This document shows positions 19,141 through 29,130 of a DNA stretch of 64,000 nucleotides, piece after piece. The DNA is taken from NCBI GenBank assembly GCA_905235085.1, contig CAJOKD010000018.1, positions 23,326 through 87,325 on the forward strand. The letters are read 5' to 3'. The first letter of the stretch is position 1; each line of letters starts with the position of its first letter. Under the pieces are notes generated by a model, which worked only from the letters and a program-made list of their open reading frames with translations, had not been told where the DNA came from and did not search any database. Made by a program: the position numbers and the translations under genes. This DNA is from an uncultured Bacteroidales bacterium. GTDB taxonomy: Bacteria; Bacteroidota; Bacteroidia; Bacteroidales; UBA932.

Positions 19141-20249
19141 TGAAAAGGACCATAGAATACATAAAGAGTGGGTTGCTGCTGCTTACGGCGGCAGCGATCC
19201 TCTCTTCATCTTCCTGCAGCGGAGAAGATCCTCAGAAGAACCAGGATGACATAACCCTGGACAAGACCGAGATAACCGTGTCTTCCGATGCCACCACTGC
19301 AACGGTGAATGTCAACGCTACCGGAGAATGGGGCGTGGGCTCGAACGCCTTGGATTGGTGCACGGTCTCGCCTAGCGGCGGCCTGAAGGGAAGCTCCGTG
19401 GTCACGGTCACTATCGCGGAGAACTTCACCAGGTCGGAACGCGAGACCACAATTAACTTCCGTTGCGGCACGGCCAGGAAGACAGTGACCGTCAAGCAGG
19501 ACAAGAAGGCCGAAACCATCAATGTCCCTGACGGCTATTCCCTGGTCTGGCAGGACGAGTTCAACGACGCTTCCGTGGACGCCACAAAGTGGCGCTTCGA
19601 GAACTGGGCTCCGGGCTATGTCAACAACGAGCTCCAGCGTTATGTCGCGAACGGGGTGCTGGACGGAGACAAGACAGCATTCTGCGAGGACGGGATACTG
19701 AACATCAGGGCGATGAAGCACAACGGACAGGTAATATCCGCGAGGATGAACACACGCACATCCTGGGAATACGGCTATATGGAAGCCAGCATCAAGCTCC
19801 CGAAGGGAAAGGGCACCTGGCCAGCCTTCTGGATGATGCCTGACGACCAGAGTTCCGGCTGGCCGAAATGCGGAGAAATCGACATTATGGAGGAAGTCGG
19901 AGTAGATCCGAACATCACTTCTTCGTCGATCCATTGCGAAAGCTACAACCACGTCAAGGGCACCCAGAAGACAGCTTCCCGCCGTACCAACGGCGCTGAA
20001 GACGAGTTCCATACATATGCCCTTGAATGGACTCCGAATTACATCAAGACCTACGTGGACGGCGTGCTTCTGCTGAACTTCCCGAACGACGGCAGCGGAA
20101 ACGTATCCACCTGGCCTTTCAACAAGAAATTCTACATCACTCTCAACCTTGCCTGGGGAGGCGACTGGGGCGGATACGCCGGCGTCGACGAAAGCAAGCT
20201 GCCTGCCACCATGCAGGTCGACTACGTGAGAGTGTTCCAGAAGAAATAG
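19137..20249 (+). CDS. BACON domain + glycoside hydrolase family 16 (laminarinase-like)
   Basis: BACON-type N-terminus; GH16 catalytic motif CGEIDIMEEVG; WQDEFNDASVDATKWRFE; TYALEWTPNYIKTYVDG. Confidence 0.93.
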   Translation: MMKRTIEYIKSGLLLLTAAAILSSSSCSGEDPQKNQDDITLDKTEITVSSDATTATVNVNATGEWGVGSNALDWCTVSPSGGLKGSSVVTVTIAENFTRSERETTINFRCGTARKTVTVKQDKKAETINVPDGYSLVWQDEFNDASVDATKWRFENWAPGYVNNELQRYVANGVLDGDKTAFCEDGILNIRAMKHNGQVISARMNTRTSWEYGYMEASIKLPKGKGTWPAFWMMPDDQSSGWPKCGEIDIMEEVGVDPNITSSSIHCESYNHVKGTQKTASRRTNGAEDEFHTYALEWTPNYIKTYVDGVLLLNFPNDGSGNVSTWPFNKKFYITLNLAWGGDWGGYAGVDESKLPATMQVDYVRVFQKK

Positions 20250-21857
20250 ATGAAACGGTTTGCCCGGATAATACTGATGGTAATCCTCGCCGTCTCCCCG
20301 CTCTTGGTTTCCTGCGGGGGGATCGGAGAGGATGATACGCCGGCCGTGTTCAAATCCATCAAGCCGCTGGAACTTTCAGTCGTCCTTCCTGCCGGAGGCA
20401 GCAAAGACATCAGATTCCAGGTGGAAGATCCGGATTACTCTTTCAACTTCAATGTCTACAGCCCTGACTGCAACATCGAAATGAGGTTGCAGGGAGGAGG
20501 CGTCCCGGATAACTACAAGATTACCAGGATAGTAAAAGAAGGAGAAGGGATCTACACTGCCACCATCACCGACCTGGGCACCAACCCTGTCTACAAGGAG
20601 AGCGTCTGCCTGGCCATGAAGCTGGGAGAGAATTCCCTCATCCTGTCCAAGCAGTTCACCGTGATGTCCGAAGCCGCCGACAGCGGCGACCTCATCGTCG
20701 ACACAGGCCTCCCTATCGTCTATGTCAACACCACAGGCGGCAAATCCATAACGTCCAAGACCACGGACATCGAAGCCACGTTCAAGATAAATGGACTTGG
20801 GAAGTTCGAGAGCCTGGACGAAGTGGGCTGCAGGATCCGCGGCCGAGGCAACACCACCTGGACGTGGCCGAAGAAGCCTTACCTGGTGAAACTGGATGAG
20901 AAACAATCCATATTCGGGCTTCCGAAGCACAAGAGATGGGTGCTGCTGGCCAACTTCATGGACCGCACCCTTATGCGCAACGTAATAGCGCATAAGGTTG
21001 CCTCTATGATGTCCAATCTGGACTGGACCCCTCACGGCCAGAGCGTAGAGCTGGTGCTGAACGGGGCTCACCAGGGTACATACCTTCTGATCGAACAGGT
21101 ACGCGCCGATGATGACCGGGTCCCTTGCGAAAACGGATATCTCCTGGAATGCGATTTCCATTTCGACAACCCAGTACAGTGGATAGACTATCACGGAAGA
21201 TGCAACCAGAGAGGGGACGGGATACCTTTCGGCGTGAAATACCCTGACAGCGATGAACTCACCCAGCAGCAGCTGACGTACATCAAGAACCTTGTCAGCA
21301 CGACTGCTACAGTCCTGTACGGAGGCAACTTCACGAACGCCACGAACGGATATTCCAAGTACATCGACGTAGCCTCGTTCATAGACTACTGGATAGTGTT
21401 CGAGGTGATGGGCAACCACGAACTGGGTAATCCGGGGAGCGTGTTCATGCATCTCAACAGGGAAGGAGGAAAACTTATCGCCGGCCCTGTGTGGGACTTC
21501 GACTGGGGCGTCTTGTCGTACAGGACTTCCCCGCAGGCAAAGTACGGCCTGCTCAACGACAAGGCCATCTGGTATGCCAGGCTGTTCGAAGACCCTGCAT
21601 TCAAGGAGGCTGTAAGGAAGAGGTGGAACGAGGTACTGCCGAAACTGGAGACCATCCCGGCCTTCATAGATGAAACGGAAAAGATCCTCCAGGCCTCGGC
21701 CAACCTGAACTTCAAGATGTGGAACCCAGCAGGAGACGCCACCCAAAACGGTGGAAGCATCATCAACGGAGATGAGAATATGAGCTACAACGATGCTGTA
21801 GCGCTCCTGAAAAACAATTACAAGGAAAGACTGGAGGTTATCTCCAAGAGTTTGTAA
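20250..21857 (+). CDS. CotH kinase family lipoprotein
   Basis: Lipoprotein signal PLLVSCGG; RIRGRGNTTWTWPKKPYLVKLD, LLANFMDRTLMRN, GTYLLIEQV, GPVWDFDWG. Confidence 0.9.
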   Translation: MKRFARIILMVILAVSPLLVSCGGIGEDDTPAVFKSIKPLELSVVLPAGGSKDIRFQVEDPDYSFNFNVYSPDCNIEMRLQGGGVPDNYKITRIVKEGEGIYTATITDLGTNPVYKESVCLAMKLGENSLILSKQFTVMSEAADSGDLIVDTGLPIVYVNTTGGKSITSKTTDIEATFKINGLGKFESLDEVGCRIRGRGNTTWTWPKKPYLVKLDEKQSIFGLPKHKRWVLLANFMDRTLMRNVIAHKVASMMSNLDWTPHGQSVELVLNGAHQGTYLLIEQVRADDDRVPCENGYLLECDFHFDNPVQWIDYHGRCNQRGDGIPFGVKYPDSDELTQQQLTYIKNLVSTTATVLYGGNFTNATNGYSKYIDVASFIDYWIVFEVMGNHELGNPGSVFMHLNREGGKLIAGPVWDFDWGVLSYRTSPQAKYGLLNDKAIWYARLFEDPAFKEAVRKRWNEVLPKLETIPAFIDETEKILQASANLNFKMWNPAGDATQNGGSIINGDENMSYNDAVALLKNNYKERLEVISKSL

Positions 21858-21862
21858 GGAAT

Positions 21863-24064
21863 ATGAAAAAGACGATATACTTTCTCGCAGCCGCTGTCCT
21901 GGCCTTGCTTTCAGGCTGCGCCGCAAAAGACGACACGGAAAAGAAGATCGACAGTTTGGTCTCGAAGATGACCCTGCACGAAAAAGTAGGGCAGATGAAC
22001 CAGCTGTCCGGAGGTGAGTGGCTAGCCGAGGCTGTGGAAAAAGGCGAAGTGGGAAGCATCCTCAACTGCACCGATCCTGCCGAATTGAACCGGATACAGA
22101 GGATCGCCGTCGAGAAAAGCCGCCTGGGTATTCCGCTTCTCATCGCAAGGGACGTCATACACGGATTCAAGACCATATTCCCGATTCCTCTGGGGCTAGC
22201 GGCCACATTCGATCCTGAATTGGTCGAGAAAGGCGCCAGGATATCTGCGATAGAGGCTTCTGCAAGCGGCATCAGGTGGACATTCTCCCCTATGCTGGAC
22301 ATCGCCCGCGACCCTCGTTGGGGACGTATCGCAGAAGGTTCCGGCGAGGACCCTTTTCTTGATGCCATTATGGGAGCCGCAATGGTGCGCGGATACCAGG
22401 GAGACGGAGATTCCACTTCCATCGCGGCCTGCATCAAGCATTTTGTTGGCTACGGGGCAGCTGAAGGCGGAAGGGATTATAACACAACGGAAATCACCGA
22501 GCGCTCGCTCAGGAACGTATATTTCCCTGCATTCAAGGCTGGAGTAGATGAAGGAGCGATGACCCTTATGACTTCCTTCAACGCCAATGACGGCATCCCT
22601 TCAACAGGGAACAAGTGGCTGATCAAGGACATCCTGAGGGATGAGTGGGGCTTCGACGGCCTCGTGGTCACCGACTGGAACTCAGCCGGAGAGATGATCG
22701 CTCACGGCTTCGCCAAGGATCTCAAGGAGGCAACCGGAAAAGCCCTGGACGCCGGAGTGGATATGGATATGATGTCCTACGGCTACATATCCTTCATTGA
22801 AGAATTGGTTAAGGAGAAAAAAATCAGCGAGAAACAGATTGACGACGCGGTACGCAGGATCCTGAGGTTGAAGTTCAAGCTCGGTCTGTTCGACAACCCG
22901 TACATCGACGAACAGCGCGCTGGTGAGAAACTGTACGCTCCCGAGCACCTTGAGGCGGCAAAGCAGAGTGCAGTCGAAAGCGCAATACTGCTCAAGAACG
23001 ACGGAGTGCTTCCATTCAAGGGAGTCAATACCCTGCTCGTGACCGGACCTCTTGCCGACGCTCCATACGAGCAGCTCGGAACTTGGGCGTTCGACGGTGA
23101 GGAATCCCACACTGTCACGCCTCTGGAGGCCTTGAAGAAAGAGTTCAACGTCATCTATGAGCCTGGTACCGAATATTCCAGGGACAAGGGCACGGCTCTG
23201 GTCGCAAGGGCCAGGAGCGCTGCGGCAAGGGCTGATGCTGCCGTCGTATTCGTCGGAGAAGAGGCCATCCTTTCCGGAGAGGCCCACAGCTTGTCCGACC
23301 TGAACCTCCAGGGAGCCCAGAGCGAACTGATAGCCGCTGTCAAGCAAAGCGGCAAGAAAGTCGTGGTAGTCGTGATTGCCGGAAGGCCGCTGACCATAGG
23401 GAGGGACCTCGAGAACTGCAACGCTATGCTGTATTCGTTCCATCCGGGCACTATGGGAGGAGAAGCTGTCGCCGACCTGCTTACCGGCAAGGCCGTTCCG
23501 TCCGGAAAGACTCCGGTCACCTTCCTCAAGGATGCGGGGCAGGCACCTTTCTATTACAACCATTTCAACACCGGCCGCCCCAACAACGGCACCGAAACCC
23601 TGCTGGACGATATTTCTCTCAAGGCAGGCCAGACATCGCTCGGATGCACATCATATTACCTGGACAGCGGATACGGTCCTCTGTTCCCGTTCGGCTACGG
23701 CCTCAGCTACACCACGTTCGAATATTCCGGACTCACTCTTGACAAAATGTCCTATTCGAACGGAGACACGATCGAAGCCAGAGTGAACCTCAGCAATACC
23801 GGAGAATACGACGCAGTGGAAGTGGCACAGCTATATGTACGCGACCTCGTCGGATCGGTCGTAAGGCCGGTAAAGGAACTCAAGGGTTTCCAGAGGGTGG
23901 AAATGAAGGCCGGAGAAACGAAAGAGGTCACATTCTCGCTCCCGGTTGCAGACCTGGCTTTCTGGACCTTGAACGATGGATATGCAGTGGAGAAGGGTGA
24001 TTTCCAACTTTGGATAGCAGGAGATTCCGCTTCCGGCGAACCGGTGTCATTCTCCATCGACTGA
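21863..24064 (+). CDS. Glycoside hydrolase family 3 (beta-glucosidase, BglX-like)
   Basis: RIAVEKSRLGIPLLIARDVIHGF, IKHFVGYGAAEGGRDYN, GLVVTDWNSAGEM, C-terminal fibronectin III-like domain. Confidence 0.95.
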   Translation: MKKTIYFLAAAVLALLSGCAAKDDTEKKIDSLVSKMTLHEKVGQMNQLSGGEWLAEAVEKGEVGSILNCTDPAELNRIQRIAVEKSRLGIPLLIARDVIHGFKTIFPIPLGLAATFDPELVEKGARISAIEASASGIRWTFSPMLDIARDPRWGRIAEGSGEDPFLDAIMGAAMVRGYQGDGDSTSIAACIKHFVGYGAAEGGRDYNTTEITERSLRNVYFPAFKAGVDEGAMTLMTSFNANDGIPSTGNKWLIKDILRDEWGFDGLVVTDWNSAGEMIAHGFAKDLKEATGKALDAGVDMDMMSYGYISFIEELVKEKKISEKQIDDAVRRILRLKFKLGLFDNPYIDEQRAGEKLYAPEHLEAAKQSAVESAILLKNDGVLPFKGVNTLLVTGPLADAPYEQLGTWAFDGEESHTVTPLEALKKEFNVIYEPGTEYSRDKGTALVARARSAAARADAAVVFVGEEAILSGEAHSLSDLNLQGAQSELIAAVKQSGKKVVVVVIAGRPLTIGRDLENCNAMLYSFHPGTMGGEAVADLLTGKAVPSGKTPVTFLKDAGQAPFYYNHFNTGRPNNGTETLLDDISLKAGQTSLGCTSYYLDSGYGPLFPFGYGLSYTTFEYSGLTLDKMSYSNGDTIEARVNLSNTGEYDAVEVAQLYVRDLVGSVVRPVKELKGFQRVEMKAGETKEVTFSLPVADLAFWTLNDGYAVEKGDFQLWIAGDSASGEPVSFSID

Positions 24065-24523
24065 CCTGTCCTTGAACCTGTATTCAAGTGCTCCCGCTAT
24101 CCTGACCACTTCCTTGGTCAAGCCTTCGGCGGAGAATCCCCCGTCAATCCTGGTCAGGGTTATCCTGTCCTCGAACATCTTGAACAGGGCGCTGACCTTG
24201 GAGCGGAGGCGGAATGTCATATTCTCGCCTTCTTCGCTTTCAATGACATAACCCTTCGACTCCATAATCTCGACTACCCCGTTCCTGATTTCGGAATATC
24301 CGCCCGGGACGGCGACATCCCTGGAAATGAATCCGAACCTGGGGTAGAACGCAGCCACGGCCGCGAAGAGCACCGCTATGTAAGCAACTGATTTCCATCC
24401 GTCCCGGAACATCAGTTCGGGAGAACTGTCGGCTATTCCAAGCAGGACCAGAGCCACCATTATCAACGCGAAAAGGATTGAAAACCAGAAGAAATACTTG
24501 ACTGCGCGGACGAGATATCTCAT
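24047..24523 (-). CDS. Conserved hypothetical membrane protein
   Basis: Two N-terminal hydrophobic segments; convergent with the GH3 gene, 18-bp overlap. Confidence 0.6.
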   Translation of the reverse strand: MRYLVRAVKYFFWFSILFALIMVALVLLGIADSSPELMFRDGWKSVAYIAVLFAAVAAFYPRFGFISRDVAVPGGYSEIRNGVVEIMESKGYVIESEEGENMTFRLRSKVSALFKMFEDRITLTRIDGGFSAEGLTKEVVRIAGALEYRFKDRSVDGE

Positions 24524-24611
24524 TGTAGTTCGATTTTTGCAACAGAAACAAATATACGTAAAAAGAAATTCTTTTTATATTTTTGTGTGTTAATCATAAA
24601 CTATCAGGATT

Positions 24612-25526
24612 ATGGCAGAAATAGATCCTATCGCGGAGCGCCGCGAACGTGAAGAACAAGAGAGGAAGAACAAGAGCCTCAAGACCGTTATGTGGGCTCT
24701 CGTCGGAGTCGCTGCCGTTATGGCTGGTGCGCTTGCCTATATATGGTCTACCAAGTCCAACCTCGTCAAGGACCTGAATGCCGAGAAGGAGGAACTTACC
24801 CAGCAGATGATAGCCCTCAAGGGGGACTACGACAGCCTTTCTTCCGAATATGATTCGATCAACAGTCAGCTCGATTCCTCCAGGGAGGAAGTCAACCAGT
24901 TGATCGAGAGGATCCAGCAGACAGAAGCCACAAACCGTGCTAAGATCCGCCAGTACGAGAAGGAACTCGGTACTCTGAGGAGCATAATGAAGAATTACAT
25001 CGTCCAGATCGATTCCCTCAACACCTTGAACCACAAGTTGACTGCCGATGCAGCAGCAGCACGCAAGGAAGCTGCAGAAAGCAAGGCTGAAAACGCCGAC
25101 CTCAAGGGTCAGGTCGAGAACCTCAGCGGCAAGGTTGCCACCGGTTCCGTAATCAAGTCCAGGGGCCTGAGCGTAGCAGCTTACAATTCTTCAGACAAGG
25201 TTACGGACCGAAGCAGCCGTGTAGTAAGACTGCTGGCATCCCTGAGTCTCGTGGAGAACGATCTCGCTCCCAAGGGACCGGTCAGGGTCTACCTGAGGGT
25301 AAAGGACCCGGAGGGTATCCTTCTGACCAACAGCAACCAGACTTCCTTCAATTTCAACGGCCAGTCTATGGTGGCCTCAGCTTCCCGCGAGGTCGACTAT
25401 GAAGGCAAGGAAGTGGACCTGAGCATCTATCTGAACGATATCCCTTCCTACCAGGCAGGCATTTACACGGTAGAGGCTTACACCACCAAGGCTTTCCTGG
25501 GCAAGACAGAACTCTTGCTCCGTTAA
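24612..25526 (+). CDS. Membrane-anchored coiled-coil protein of unknown function
   Basis: Single N-terminal TM, long heptad region, C-terminal beta-rich domain. Confidence 0.7.
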   Translation: MAEIDPIAERREREEQERKNKSLKTVMWALVGVAAVMAGALAYIWSTKSNLVKDLNAEKEELTQQMIALKGDYDSLSSEYDSINSQLDSSREEVNQLIERIQQTEATNRAKIRQYEKELGTLRSIMKNYIVQIDSLNTLNHKLTADAAAARKEAAESKAENADLKGQVENLSGKVATGSVIKSRGLSVAAYNSSDKVTDRSSRVVRLLASLSLVENDLAPKGPVRVYLRVKDPEGILLTNSNQTSFNFNGQSMVASASREVDYEGKEVDLSIYLNDIPSYQAGIYTVEAYTTKAFLGKTELLLR

Positions 25527-25529
25527 GTC

Positions 25530-26648
25530 GTGATCTACATCCACGTACCGTTCTGCAGGAGTTTCTGCACTTATTGTGATTTCTATTCGGAGATTGCTCC
25601 GAAGAAAGCGTGCGGGAGCACGGAAGCGTTTGCGGAAGCGGTTCTGAAAGAGGCAGTTACCCGGAAAGAAGAACTGTCATCATCTTCCCCTGTAAATACG
25701 CTCTACATCGGAGGTGGCACGCCGAGCGTGCTGCCTCTTGATGTACTTGGCCGCATCGTAAAAGGAGTATCATTCCTCGCTCCCGGAGGATTCGATGAGT
25801 TCACCGTAGAAGTGAACCCGGAAGACATCGTGGAGAAAGGCGAAGGCTATGTCAAGGGACTGGTGGATATGGGAGTCTCCCGCATCAGTATGGGCATCCA
25901 GTCCTTCGACGACAGAATACTGAAGTGGATGAACCGCAGGCACGATTCAGCAAGGGCTGTCGAAGCATTCGGACTTCTGCGTTCCGGAGGAATACGGAAC
26001 ATCAGCGTGGATCTGATCTTCGGGCTGTCGCAGTTTGATGACGGAACCTGGAGCCGGACAGTCGGAAAGACACTGTCCCTGGAACCGGAACATATCTCCG
26101 CTTATCAGCTTTCCATAGAGGAGGGCAGCGCCCTCGGCGGGATGGTATCCCAGGGAAAGTACACCGAAGCCGGGGAAGAGACTTGCAGGAGACAGTACGA
26201 CCTGCTCTGCTCGATGCTCAAGGACGAAGGTTTCCACCATTACGAAATATCGAATTTCGCCAAACCCGGATTCGAGGCTGTCCACAACAGCGCTTACTGG
26301 CGCAGGGTGCCTTACGTGGGACTCGGTCCCGGAGCACATTCCCTTTCTGCTGGGAATATAAGGTCGTGGAACGGCCAGATTCTGCCCCGGCGCCTGCCGG
26401 ACGGAAGGCTTGAGACTTATCACAGGGAAACGGAAGTTCTCTCTCCGGAGGATATCAGGATAGAGAGGATAATGCTTCCTCTGCGTACCGACAGGGGCAT
26501 CGATGCCGATGAATTATATTCATTGTCAGATATTTCCACGATCAGGGCCTTGCTGGAGGAAGGCGCCCTGGAAGAATACGGGACCCGCATACGCATCCCG
26601 GAAGACCATTACTTCACCTCCGACGAAATCATACGCGAACTCATTTGA
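25530..26648 (+). CDS. hemW: HemW-type radical SAM protein (coproporphyrinogen III oxidase-like); GTG start
   Basis: IYIHVPFCRSFCTYCDFYS; LYIGGGTPSVLP; GLGPGAHSL. Confidence 0.92.
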   Translation: MIYIHVPFCRSFCTYCDFYSEIAPKKACGSTEAFAEAVLKEAVTRKEELSSSSPVNTLYIGGGTPSVLPLDVLGRIVKGVSFLAPGGFDEFTVEVNPEDIVEKGEGYVKGLVDMGVSRISMGIQSFDDRILKWMNRRHDSARAVEAFGLLRSGGIRNISVDLIFGLSQFDDGTWSRTVGKTLSLEPEHISAYQLSIEEGSALGGMVSQGKYTEAGEETCRRQYDLLCSMLKDEGFHHYEISNFAKPGFEAVHNSAYWRRVPYVGLGPGAHSLSAGNIRSWNGQILPRRLPDGRLETYHRETEVLSPEDIRIERIMLPLRTDRGIDADELYSLSDISTIRALLEEGALEEYGTRIRIPEDHYFTSDEIIRELI

Positions 26649-26666
26649 AATCATCAATCACATATT

Positions 26667-27257
26667 ATGGCACAATTTGAACTTGCGGCACTGCCGTACG
26701 CGCCCGAAGCGCTCAATCCCGCTATAAGCGCCGAGACCCTGTCTTTCCACCACGGAAAGCACTTGCAGACTTATGTCAACAACCTCAACAACCTGGTTGA
26801 AGGAACTCCTTTCGCAGGGAAAAGCATCGAGGAAATCGTAACCGAGGCTCCTGAAGGAGGTATTCTCAACAATGCTGGACAGATACTCAACCACAATCTC
26901 TATTTCGCTCAGTTCAAGGGATATTCAGAAGAGAACAGCATTCCGGAAGGGAAGTTCAGGGAGGCTGTCGAAAGGGATTTCGGTTCGGAGGAAGGCTTCA
27001 TCAAGGAATTCTCCGCCAAGGCTGTCGGGCTCTTCGGATCCGGCTGGGCCTGGCTGTCCCTCTCGCCTGAAGGCAAACTGGTCATCACCCAGGAGGGCAA
27101 TGCAGGTAATCCACTCCGTAAAGGACTCAAGCCGCTCCTCACGTTCGATGTATGGGAACACGCCTACTACATCGACTTCCGCAACCGCAGGGCGGACCAT
27201 ATAGCTTCACTTTGGAAGATAATCGACTGGAAGGTAGTGCAGGACAGGATGTCCTGA
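26667..27257 (+). CDS. sodB: Fe/Mn superoxide dismutase
   Basis: LSFHHGKHLQTYVNNLN, GSGWAWLSL, DVWEHAYYIDFRNRR. Confidence 0.96.
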   Translation: MAQFELAALPYAPEALNPAISAETLSFHHGKHLQTYVNNLNNLVEGTPFAGKSIEEIVTEAPEGGILNNAGQILNHNLYFAQFKGYSEENSIPEGKFREAVERDFGSEEGFIKEFSAKAVGLFGSGWAWLSLSPEGKLVITQEGNAGNPLRKGLKPLLTFDVWEHAYYIDFRNRRADHIASLWKIIDWKVVQDRMS

Positions 27258-27261
27258 GGTC

Positions 27262-29130
27262 TCAATCGGTGAGCGTCATCTCGCAGTTGGCACAGTCGAA
27301 GCCGAGGGAGTAGCGCTTGCCGTTGTTCAGAAGATAGAGGCGCTCCGGAGGGGTGCCTTTCTGATGAATCGGGCACATACCCAGTTCATAGCGGATGCAA
27401 TATTTCGTGCGCATCAGTTCCACACCCTTCCGGTGTGTGATTTCGAATGCCCGCTCTATTCCTTCAGCTCCGCTTTCCCGGTAGATACTTTCCGTCACCG
27501 TATTCGCAACGTTGGATTTGTAAGTCACCTGGCCTTCGGTCGCAGGGACTCTGCCTTGTCGAGCCGCAGAATACAGCGGGATAGCCTTCAGGGGCATTCC
27601 GTCAAGGGCGGTTGCACATTCCCTTCTTATTCCGTTGATGGCCGAGACCAGGAGGAAAGGCATTCGCCCGCCCAAGGACTCCGCGTGCAGGGCATCGAGT
27701 GAGAACGAATATGACCCGGTGACCTTGCCGAACTGGGAGATGAAGACTTCCTTCATCCTGGAAGGATTGACTGCGAGCACCCGGCCGGCGTCTCGTTCGA
27801 GGCGGACTACCCGCCCGTCCTGGCTCAATGCAGCGATTTTCATATGGAAGGATCCTTCCCTTGAAGTGATGGATATCTCCACCGAGACCGGAATCAAGCG
27901 TACCGGCAGGTTAGTTTCCAGCTCTTTACCGAATGCGCTGTCGAGGTTACGGTACAAGCGGGCGCCGACATACAGTTCGGGGACGTTCCTGCACGCGATA
28001 CGGATGCCGCGGCATACATCCCCTCGGAATCCTACGATTTCGTTGTGATCCTTCGATATGAAGGAGAATCCGTCGCCGTTGCGAAGGAAAAGAGACGGAT
28101 TCTCGGACTTGATACAGACTTCCATCCGTCCGGCGTCTTCGGCCAGCCTGCCGGGAGCCCTGTTTATAGAGACGACGGTTCCCACATCCTCTCCCATAGA
28201 CTTCGGAGCGTCCATCGAGGACCATCTGCCCCGGCTGCCATCGATGAAAAGCTTGGTGTATGTCCTGTTGAAAGTCTTGTCGAGATCAGGGGTGAAACCT
28301 CCACCGGAGCGCCCGAACGACGTCCTGCGGTAATACCCCGGATACTTTGCCACAAGAATGTCCAGCGCGATCGAATATGCCCGGACCACGTTCCTTACAT
28401 AAGATATGCTCTTCAGCCTGCCTTCTATCTTGAAGGAACATATTCCCTCGTCGGCCAGGTCTTCCAGGCGGCTGCGCAAGTTGTAATCCTTGAGCGACAG
28501 GAGAGCCTTGTCCTTCACCAGGACTTTTCCGCTACCGTCCACGAGGTCGTAGAGAGACCTGCAGGCCTGTATGCATTCTCCCCTGTTGGCACTTCTCCTG
28601 TCAATACGCTCGGACATATAGCACTGCCCGCTGTAGCAGACGCAGAGGGCACCGTGGACGAAGAACTCAAGTTCACAGGCAGTCGCCTTCCGGATTTCCC
28701 TGATCTGTTCCAGGGATAGCTGCCTTTCCAGGACAAGACGGGACGAGCCCAAGGCTTCGTAGAACCGGGCCGCTTCCGGAGTCCTTATGGCACATTGGGT
28801 CGATGCGTGCACTGGAAGGGAAGTCATCTTCCATACTGCCGGATCCTGGGCGATTATAGCGTCCACCCCGGCTTCTTCGGCTTCCTTCAGGAGCTTTCGT
28901 GCCGGCTCCAGTTCATTGTCGTAGAGGATTGTGTTCAATGTGAGGAATATGCGCACACCGAAACGGTGGGCATACTCGCAGAGGCGGCGGATATCCTCTA
29001 TGGAATTGCCCGCTGCCTTCCTGGCCCCGAACTCCGGCCCGGCTATATACACGGCATCGGCACCGCAGTCTATTGCTGCGATGCCGATGTCTGCGTTTCT
29101 TGCCGGAGCAAGAAGTTCAAGGTCTTTCAT
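27262..29130 (-). CDS. Peptidase U32 family protein (RlhA/TrhP-like)
   Basis: ELLAPARNADIGIAAIDCGADAVYIAG, ELEFFVHGALCVCYSGQCYMS, NRGECIQACR. Confidence 0.92.
   Translation of the reverse strand: MKDLELLAPARNADIGIAAIDCGADAVYIAGPEFGARKAAGNSIEDIRRLCEYAHRFGVRIFLTLNTILYDNELEPARKLLKEAEEAGVDAIIAQDPAVWKMTSLPVHASTQCAIRTPEAARFYEALGSSRLVLERQLSLEQIREIRKATACELEFFVHGALCVCYSGQCYMSERIDRRSANRGECIQACRSLYDLVDGSGKVLVKDKALLSLKDYNLRSRLEDLADEGICSFKIEGRLKSISYVRNVVRAYSIALDILVAKYPGYYRRTSFGRSGGGFTPDLDKTFNRTYTKLFIDGSRGRWSSMDAPKSMGEDVGTVVSINRAPGRLAEDAGRMEVCIKSENPSLFLRNGDGFSFISKDHNEIVGFRGDVCRGIRIACRNVPELYVGARLYRNLDSAFGKELETNLPVRLIPVSVEISITSREGSFHMKIAALSQDGRVVRLERDAGRVLAVNPSRMKEVFISQFGKVTGSYSFSLDALHAESLGGRMPFLLVSAINGIRRECATALDGMPLKAIPLYSAARQGRVPATEGQVTYKSNVANTVTESIYRESGAEGIERAFEITHRKGVELMRTKYCIRYELGMCPIHQKGTPPERLYLLNNGKRYSLGFDCANCEMTLTD

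Noticed and set aside
20376-21926. 516-aa minus-strand ORF opposite the CotH-like gene
   Set aside because: Antisense shadow ORF; the sense strand encodes conserved CotH motifs.
24578-24585. TATTTTTG as promoter of the coiled-coil gene
   Set aside because: -7 box only; no -33 box at usable spacing, so not listed as a feature.
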